DNA from: an uncultured Bacilli bacterium
Lineage (GTDB): Bacteria > Bacillota_I > Bacilli_A > RF39 > UBA660
Length of the DNA stretch: 8,454 bases
Direction of reading: 5' to 3'
Assembly (NCBI GenBank): GCA_944329545.1
Contig: CALVIK010000014.1
Location: 1-8,454, forward strand
Shown here in pieces: positions 4,046-8,454 of the stretch; position 1 is the first letter of the stretch; each line of letters begins with the position of its first letter. The notes below the pieces were generated by a model. It was not told where the DNA came from. It searched no databases and saw nothing but the letters and a program-made list of their open reading frames with translations. Both the position numbers and the translations under genes were made by a program.

Positions 4046-6382
4046 ATGAATGAAAAAGAACTTGATTTATTAGATAAATATTTTAGAGCAGCTAACTATG
4101 TTTCGGCTTGTCAATTATATTTATTAGATAATCCTTTATTAAAACAACCTTTAAAGAAAGAACATATAAAAAAGAAAATAGTTGGTCACTGGGGCACTGT
4201 TCCTGCTCAAAATTTTGTTTATACGCATTTAAACAGAATAATAAAAAAATATGATTTGGATATGATATATATATCAGGACCAGGGCATGGTGGGAATTTT
4301 TTAGTTGCCAATACATATTTAGAAGGCAGTTATACTGAATTTTACCCTAATATTACAGAAGATGAAGAAGGGTTAAAAAAACTCTTTAAACAATTTTCTT
4401 TTCCAGGAGGAATATCTAGTCATGCCGCACCTGAAAATCCAGGGAGTATTCACGAAGGTGGTGAACTTGGTTATTCTTTAGCGCATGCTTATGGGGCTGT
4501 TTTTGATAATCCTAATTTAATTGCTGCTTGTGTTATCGGCGATGGCGAAGCGGAAACTGGTCCTTTGGCTACTTCATGGCATTCTAATAAATTTTTAAAT
4601 CCAAAGACTGATGGTGCTGTTATTCCTATTTTAAATTTAAATGGTTATAAAATAAGTAATCCGACAGTATTTTCGCGAATGACAAATAAAGAACTTGGTA
4701 GTTATTTTTATGGTCTTGGTTATAAACCGTATTTAGTTGAAGGTGATAATCCTAAGGCTATGCATATTTTGATGGCCAAAACTTTAGATAATATTATTAA
4801 ACAGATAAAAGATATTTGGAATCAAGCACGAATTAACAAGAACGAAGAAATGCCGAGATGGCCCATGATTATTTTAAAAACACCAAAAGGTTGGACAGGT
4901 CCAAAAGTGGTTGATGGTAAAAAGGTTGAAGGAACTTTTAGAGCGCATCAAGTGCCAATTTCTATGGAAAAAGAAGAACATTTAAAACAATTAGAAACAT
5001 GGCTTAAAAGTTATCATCCTGAAGAATTGTTTGATCAATCTGGTAAATTACAAAAGGAAATAAGAGAAATTTTACCGAAAGGATTTAAAAGAATGGGTTC
5101 TAGTCCTTATGCCAATGGGGGCATTTTATGTAAAGATTTAATTTTACCTGATTTTAAAAACTATGCTATAGAAATTAAAGAGCCAGGTCAAGTAAAAACT
5201 CAAGATATGTTAGAACTTAGCGGTTATATTCGTGATGTTATAAAAAATAATCCGCATAATTTTCGAACATTTAGTCCTGATGAAGCTATGAGTAATCGTT
5301 TATATAAAATGTTTGATGTAACTAATAGAGATTGGCAAGAAACGGTTAATAATGCTGATGAATATTTAAGTAAAAATGGCCGAATTATGGATTCTTACCT
5401 ATCTGAACATATGTGTGAGGGCTGGCTTGAAGGTTATTTACTTACTGGCAGACATGGCTTTTTTACCAGTTATGAAGCTTTTATTAGAATCGTTGATTCC
5501 ATGGTTGCGCAGCACGCTAAATGGCTTAAAGTTTGCCGACAAATATCTTGGCGAAGAAGCATTGCGTCTTTAAATTTACTTTTAACTTCTAATGTTTGGC
5601 AACAAGATCATAATGGCTTTACGCATCAAGATCCAGGCTTTTTAGATCATATTGCTAATAAAAAAGCGGATGTTGTCCGCATATATTTACCACCAGATGC
5701 GAATTGTCTTTTATCTTGTTTTGATCACTGCATAAAAAGCCGTGATTATGTCAATGTGATTGTTGCCTCTAAGCATCCAAGTTATCAGTGGCTTTCAATG
5801 GAAAAAGCTATTGAACACTGTACTAAAGGTATTGGTATTTGGGAGTTTGCTAGTAATGATCAAAATAGGGATCCTGATATTGTAATGGCCGCTGCTGGTG
5901 ACACTCCAACCTTAGAGATGATTGCTGCCATTTCTATTTTAAATGAAGAACTACCAGAATTAAAAGTAAGATGTATTAATATTGTTGATTTAATGCGTTT
6001 AGATTCTCCATCTAAGCATCCACATGGCCTTAATGATGAAGAATACGACTTGCTGTTTACGAAAAATAAACCAATTATTTTTAATTATCATGGCTATCCA
6101 ACTTTAATTCATGAACTTACTTATTTAAGACATAATAGAAATATATCAGTTCATGGTTACGAAGAAGAAGGAACAATAACAACACCTTTTGATATGCGAG
6201 TTCAAAATAAAATAGATAGATATCATTTAGTAATTGATGTTTTAAAGCATTTAGAAAAGCAAGGTAGTAAAGAAATATATTTAATGGAAAAAATGAAAAA
6301 TAAAATTATTGAACATAATGCTTATATTAGAGAATATGGTGAAGATATGCCCGAAATTAAAAATTGGAAATGGGAAAAATAA
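4046..6382 (+). CDS. xfp: Xylulose-5-phosphate/fructose-6-phosphate phosphoketolase
   Basis: This cytosolic thiamine-diphosphate enzyme cleaves xylulose-5-phosphate (and often fructose-6-phosphate) with phosphate to acetyl phosphate plus glyceraldehyde-3-phosphate (or erythrose-4-phosphate). It is the key step of the phosphoketolase pathway. The 778 residues are near family length and contain 'GHWGTVP' (47-53), 'GPGHGG' (78-83), the signature 'EGGELGY' (137-143), the ThDP/Mg motif 'GDGEAETG' (165-172) with 'NLNGYKI' (197-203), 'KGWTGP' (281-286), 'AHQVP' (300-304), 'SPDEAMSNR' (410-418), 'SYEAF' with the probable catalytic Glu477, and 'HQDPGFLDH' (527-535). No expected motif is missing. The ATG at 4046 follows AGAGGGG; the frame runs open upstream to a TTG at 3992, but that codon lies in the -35 box. 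It is a single-gene transcript converging on the rubredoxin/ferredoxin operon. Confidence 0.97.
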   Translation: MNEKELDLLDKYFRAANYVSACQLYLLDNPLLKQPLKKEHIKKKIVGHWGTVPAQNFVYTHLNRIIKKYDLDMIYISGPGHGGNFLVANTYLEGSYTEFYPNITEDEEGLKKLFKQFSFPGGISSHAAPENPGSIHEGGELGYSLAHAYGAVFDNPNLIAACVIGDGEAETGPLATSWHSNKFLNPKTDGAVIPILNLNGYKISNPTVFSRMTNKELGSYFYGLGYKPYLVEGDNPKAMHILMAKTLDNIIKQIKDIWNQARINKNEEMPRWPMIILKTPKGWTGPKVVDGKKVEGTFRAHQVPISMEKEEHLKQLETWLKSYHPEELFDQSGKLQKEIREILPKGFKRMGSSPYANGGILCKDLILPDFKNYAIEIKEPGQVKTQDMLELSGYIRDVIKNNPHNFRTFSPDEAMSNRLYKMFDVTNRDWQETVNNADEYLSKNGRIMDSYLSEHMCEGWLEGYLLTGRHGFFTSYEAFIRIVDSMVAQHAKWLKVCRQISWRRSIASLNLLLTSNVWQQDHNGFTHQDPGFLDHIANKKADVVRIYLPPDANCLLSCFDHCIKSRDYVNVIVASKHPSYQWLSMEKAIEHCTKGIGIWEFASNDQNRDPDIVMAAAGDTPTLEMIAAISILNEELPELKVRCINIVDLMRLDSPSKHPHGLNDEEYDLLFTKNKPIIFNYHGYPTLIHELTYLRHNRNISVHGYEEEGTITTPFDMRVQNKIDRYHLVIDVLKHLEKQGSKEIYLMEKMKNKIIEHNAYIREYGEDMPEIKNWKWEK

Positions 6383-6405
6383 AAGACTGCAAAAATGCGG
6401 TCTTT
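6382..6405. terminator. Bidirectional terminator shared by xfp and the ferredoxin gene
   Basis: The arms AAAGACTGCA and TGCGGTCTTT form a 10-bp stem (one T-G wobble) around AAAA. The minus-strand reading is followed by a long T-rich stretch, the plus-strand reading by a shorter one. It touches the stop codons of both convergent genes. Confidence 0.8.
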
Positions 6406-6874
6406 ATTCATTTACTTTTAATTTTTCTAATAATATTTCAGCTTGTTTAATTTTAGCTTCTTTTAATTTATTTAAAAATTCATGAGTATTTTTACTTTGT
6501 GGAAGCATATAGCCAGCTTCCCGCATTAAGTCTTCTAAAATAACTTTATTAGAATGTAATAAGGCTTTGAATAATTTGTTATTAGGGTCTTTCTCTAATA
6601 AATAATTCAAAATTTTATTTTCTTCTATTTTATTTTCTGCAACTTTAAATAAACTGTTGATTACATGATTATCTTTTTTTTGCGCTTTGGGCATAATTTT
6701 TGGTAACAATGTAATTGCTTTAGCTGGACAAGCATTCATACAAGCCCCGCAGCCGGTGCAAGTATTAGCGTCAATTTGTCCAGTTTCGTTGTTGGCAGCC
6801 CCAGTTGGGCAAACGAATAAACAAAGACAATCTTTAGAACAAATATCTAAATTACGATGGGCATAACTTTCCAT
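6404..6874 (-). CDS. [4Fe-4S] ferredoxin-type protein with helical C-terminal domain
   Basis: This 156-residue protein probably carries electrons in the cytosol. One canonical [4Fe-4S] motif is clear: C39-x2-C42-x2-C45-x3-C49-P. The other cysteine group is unusual, C12-x3-C16-x-C18-x3-C22-P, so its cluster type is uncertain. Residues about 70-156 form a helical domain ending '...LMREAGYMLPQS...' whose function I cannot name. The ATG at 6874 is 1 nt after the stop of the rubredoxin gene, and GGAGG for it lies inside that gene's last codons, so the two are translationally coupled. A longer reading frame to 6970 exists but its first 32 residues overlap the upstream gene and lack a ribosome site. 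Likely role: redox partner of the upstream protein. Confidence 0.82.
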   Translation of the reverse strand: MESYAHRNLDICSKDCLCLFVCPTGAANNETGQIDANTCTGCGACMNACPAKAITLLPKIMPKAQKKDNHVINSLFKVAENKIEENKILNYLLEKDPNNKLFKALLHSNKVILEDLMREAGYMLPQSKNTHEFLNKLKEAKIKQAEILLEKLKVNE

Positions 6875-6875
6875 A

Positions 6876-7499
6876 CTATTCAACCTCCAATATTTTAAAA
6901 CTTGGAACTTTACAAACAGGGCAAGCTTTAGGCGGGGTATCGCCAATATAGACAAAACCACAAATATCACAGACCCAAATTTTAGTGTTTTTTATAAAAT
7001 CAAAACCTTCTTTAGTATAGCGATTTAATAAAGCTTCGATAATATTTGTTGTTTTACTAGCCCAGTTGACAACTCTTTTCGCCCCTCTATCTTGATATTT
7101 ATTAGCTATTTCCATAGAATTTGTTAAAAGTTCTTTATCTTTATTTATTAAATTTTCAACATCGTTTAAAGTGCCTTTTTTATTAGGTATTTTTTCTAAA
7201 TAGTTATTGGCTATTTCTTCAAATAAGTGTTTTTCCTCTTCTAAATATTGTTTTTCGCAGCCTTTTGCTAAATTCAAACATATAAAGGCAATTTCCTCAT
7301 TAGAAACTTCTTTTAAAGTATGGTCTTCATCATGAACCTTTAAATTTTCACTTGTTTTTTCTTCTTTTACTTCTTCAAATAAATTTTTAGGAGCTCCACA
7401 CAGCGGACAAGTCCAATTATCTGGTAAATCTTCAAATTTTATTTTTTCTTTGGCATCATCATAAACATAACCACAAATTTTACAGCGATACTTCTTCAT
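6876..7499 (-). CDS. Rubredoxin-helical-rubredoxin protein (rubrerythrin-like)
   Basis: The 207 residues have three parts. Residues 1-42 are a rubredoxin domain with C6-x2-C9 and C31-x2-C34 and a shortened loop between the pairs. Residues about 60-170 are a helical region in the place where rubrerythrins have their ferritin-like diiron bundle. Residues 175-207 are a second, compact rubredoxin-like domain with C177-x2-C180 and C193-x2-C196. In the helical part I see one ExxH (E88-H91) but not the second expected in a full diiron site, so peroxidase activity is doubtful. Two one-iron FeS4 sites suggest electron transfer, perhaps in oxygen or peroxide protection in an anaerobe. The ATG at 7499 follows GAGGAGG. 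It is first in a two-gene operon with the [4Fe-4S] protein. Confidence 0.82.
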   Translation of the reverse strand: MKKYRCKICGYVYDDAKEKIKFEDLPDNWTCPLCGAPKNLFEEVKEEKTSENLKVHDEDHTLKEVSNEEIAFICLNLAKGCEKQYLEEEKHLFEEIANNYLEKIPNKKGTLNDVENLINKDKELLTNSMEIANKYQDRGAKRVVNWASKTTNIIEALLNRYTKEGFDFIKNTKIWVCDICGFVYIGDTPPKACPVCKVPSFKILEVE

Positions 7500-7517
7500 A
7501 ACATCCTCCTCATATTT

Positions 7518-7526
7518 AGTATATCA
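7518..7526 (-). promoter_or_regulatory. Extended -10 promoter of the rubredoxin operon
   Basis: Read on the minus strand, TGA-TATACT is an extended -10 (7526-7518). The -35 region at the usual distance is only T-rich, with no clear hexamer. The start near 7511 would give a leader of about 12 nt carrying GGAGG. Repeat copy 2 lies just beyond, upstream. Confidence 0.5.
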
Positions 7527-7562
7527 TTATTATTTTAAATAAAAAAGAATTAATTTGTTAAC

Positions 7563-7607
7563 TTTACACTTTTGCTAAAATTGGCAGTCTTTGTAGATTG
7601 TTACTTT
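7563..7607 (+). repeat. Dispersed intergenic repeat, copy 2 (about 45 bp)
   Basis: This matches 3903-3948 at about 40 of 46 positions, sharing TTTACACTTTTG, TGGCA, TCTTTGTAGA and TGTTACTTT. Here it lies upstream of the rubredoxin operon and downstream of the HTH gene, both on the minus strand, so its orientation relative to the following gene is opposite to copy 1. Confidence 0.75.
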
Positions 7608-7636
7608 AACTATAAAAAAGTAATGAAAAATTATTG

Positions 7637-8071
7637 CTAATCAATTCTTCCACATAACCAGTCAATTGAGCAATTAAATTCTTTAGCGAATTCCCAAATA
7701 AAAACCGTTGGAATTAAAACCTTTTTATTTTCATAGGCACTCCAAGTAGAGTGAGTAGTATTTAAAAGCTTGGCAATATTTTCTTGCGTTTGATGTTCTT
7801 TTTTTCGTATTTCTTTTAATCTTATAGCTAGAATGTCTTTTTTTATGTTTTTATTAATTAGTGTATATTGTTTGATATTAGTAAGTCCTAAAACATAGTC
7901 TATGCTTAAATTAAATAAATTGCAAAAATCAATTAAATTGTTTAAAGGTATAGTATTAATACCGAGTTCCCATAAAGAATAAGCACTTCTTTTAACTTTT
8001 AATAGATTTGCTATTTGGATTTGCGTTAAATCATTATCTTCTCTAATTGCTTTAATTCTTTTAAATTCCAT
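7637..8071 (-). CDS. Tandem double-HTH (XRE/Cro-CI type) transcriptional regulator
   Basis: This 144-residue probable DNA-binding regulator is made of two XRE-type helix-turn-helix domains. Domain 1 is about residues 4-62 ('LTQIQIANLLKVKRSAYSLWE' region, ending 'SIDYVLG'). Domain 2 is about 84-141 ('TQENIAKLLNTTHSTWSAYE' region, ending 'SIDWLCG'). The two are clearly homologous, joined by a short Lys/Ile-rich linker, and no sensor domain is present. One chain could therefore bind a dyad or two adjacent sites. The ATG at 8071 follows AGGTGAT with 3 nt. It is divergent from the exported protein gene at 8182 with overlapping promoters, and an 8-bp inverted repeat next to its ribosome site is a plausible autoregulatory operator. 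The target genes are unknown. Confidence 0.88.
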   Translation of the reverse strand: MEFKRIKAIREDNDLTQIQIANLLKVKRSAYSLWELGINTIPLNNLIDFCNLFNLSIDYVLGLTNIKQYTLINKNIKKDILAIRLKEIRKKEHQTQENIAKLLNTTHSTWSAYENKKVLIPTVFIWEFAKEFNCSIDWLCGRID

Positions 8072-8080
8072 AATATCACC

Positions 8081-8103
8081 TATAAAAATTGTAACTTTTT
8101 ATA
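8081..8103. repeat. Inverted repeat next to the HTH gene ribosome site
   Basis: TATAAAAA (8081-8088) and TTTTTATA (8096-8103) are perfect 8-bp arms around TTGTAAC. The left arm meets the AGGTGAT ribosome site of the HTH gene. It could be an operator or a leader-RNA hairpin. The centre plus right arm, TTGTAACTTT, resembles the TTGTTACTTT end of repeat copy 2. Confidence 0.45.
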
Positions 8104-8108
8104 ATTTT

Positions 8109-8138
8109 TTTATAGTTTATTGCTATTCTATACGACAA
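8109..8138 (-). promoter_or_regulatory. Probable promoter of the double-HTH gene
   Basis: On the minus strand: TTGTCG (8138-8133), an 18-nt spacer and TATAAA (8114-8109). The -35 lies just upstream of the -10 of the opposite promoter, so the two promoters physically overlap. Confidence 0.42.
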
Positions 8139-8143
8139 AAATG

Positions 8144-8152
8144 TGGTATAAT
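8144..8152 (+). promoter_or_regulatory. Extended -10 promoter of the exported protein gene
   Basis: TGG-TATAAT (8144-8152) is a perfect extended -10. No good -35 lies at 17 nt; TTGCTA (8120-8125) is present but 21 nt away. The start near 8159 gives a leader of about 22 nt with GGTGAT. Confidence 0.6.
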
Positions 8153-8181
8153 ATTTTTGAAATAGGAAAATAGGTGATGAT

Positions 8182-8394
8182 ATGAGACAACGAAAAAGAA
8201 ATAAAATAATTATAATAGCTTTAACTTTAATAATATGTATGATGGGAGTGGGTTATGCTGCTTTTCAAACAAAATTAAATATAAAAGGAACTAGTATAAA
8301 AATAAATATTCCAGTTACAAGTAATGGCTATATATTAGCTAAAATAAATGATGGAATAGATGAATATAGTAGTACTTATACAGTAGTAGTATAA
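8182..8394 (+). CDS. Short exported or membrane-anchored protein, possibly truncated
   Basis: The 70-residue product starts with a basic segment ('RQRKRNK', residues 2-8) and a hydrophobic helix (9-27), then 'GYAAFQTKLNIKGTSI'. This is a signal peptide or membrane anchor, with possible cleavage after A26 or A27. A hydrophobic start followed by 'VGYAA...L.I.GT' recalls larger surface proteins of gut Firmicutes, where a longer extracellular domain would follow. Here only about 30 residues follow before TAA, so it may be a remnant or a genuinely small protein. The ATG at 8182 follows AGGTGAT with 3 nt. It is divergent from the HTH regulator, which may control it. The last 60 bases of the window (8395-8454) show no further gene or clear terminator. 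Confidence 0.68.
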   Translation: MRQRKRNKIIIIALTLIICMMGVGYAAFQTKLNIKGTSIKINIPVTSNGYILAKINDGIDEYSSTYTVVV

Positions 8395-8454
8395 AATAAA
8401 TAAAAATTAAATAATTAAATATAAACACGGCTCACTAAAATTCTTTGTCTCATA

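Noticed and set aside
4406..4422. AGGAGG followed by an out-of-frame ATG inside phosphoketolase
   Set aside because: It encodes the Pro-Gly-Gly of the protein, the spacing is about 11 nt, and the out-of-frame reading stops after about 20 codons.
6875..6970. Longer version of the [4Fe-4S] protein with 32 extra N-terminal residues
   Set aside because: The extension overlaps the rubredoxin gene in another frame and has no ribosome site, whereas the ATG at 6874 has GGAGG and follows the stop by one base.
7601..7623. TTACTTT ... AAAGTAA hairpin after the HTH gene as a terminator
   Set aside because: No T-run follows on the minus strand, the loop is long and the stem is entirely weak pairs except one; it also overlaps repeat copy 2.

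Overview
The window is very AT-rich, with short intergenic gaps, Gram-positive Shine-Dalgarno sites (AAGGAGG or GGTGAT) and sigma-A type promoters. The gene order tmcAL (ylbM) / DUF177 (ylbN) / rpmF is one known from Bacilli. All ten main genes stop with TAA or TAG, and every tryptophan codon I checked in the phosphoketolase is TGG, so the ordinary bacterial code fits. Together with phosphoketolase, rubredoxin/ferredoxin proteins and a 'VGYAAF...LNIKGT' exported protein, this suggests an anaerobic, fermentative, low-GC Firmicute, perhaps an uncultured gut Bacilli or Mollicutes-related lineage. No marker gene fixes the taxon, so that is inference.

Layout. (1) 40-888: an Rpn-like PD-(D/E)XK nuclease gene. 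It contains a well-placed in-frame internal ribosome site and ATG (592-609) that could make a separate 93-residue C-terminal protein, as in the nuclease/antitoxin gene-within-gene arrangement known for E. coli Rpn proteins. (2) 964-2061 (minus) tmcAL, and 2159-2833 (plus) yceD-rpmF: divergent translation genes whose promoters appear to share one palindromic -35 hexamer. (3) 2996-3880: an unrecognised soluble protein built from an internal duplication, with its own strong promoter and terminator. (4) 4046-6382: phosphoketolase with an extended -10 promoter. (5) 7499-6404 (minus): a two-gene operon for a rubredoxin-helical-rubredoxin protein and a [4Fe-4S] protein, ending at a terminator shared with the phosphoketolase gene. 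(6) 8071-7637 (minus): a double-HTH regulator, divergent from a short exported protein at 8182-8394.

How they fit together. Region 2 is housekeeping: tRNA-Met wobble acetylation, 23S rRNA/50S maturation and ribosomal protein L32. Phosphoketolase produces acetyl phosphate, which can become acetate, the TmcAL substrate; that link is only suggestive. The rubredoxin/ferredoxin pair is probably an electron-transfer or oxidative-stress unit. A diverged repeat of about 45 bp lies in the intergenic regions before the phosphoketolase gene (3903-3948) and before the rubredoxin operon (7563-7607). The main leads are the candidate intragenic Rpn antitoxin, the shared -35 box, the dispersed repeat and the duplicated unknown protein. 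There is no gene-free stretch over 300 bases.
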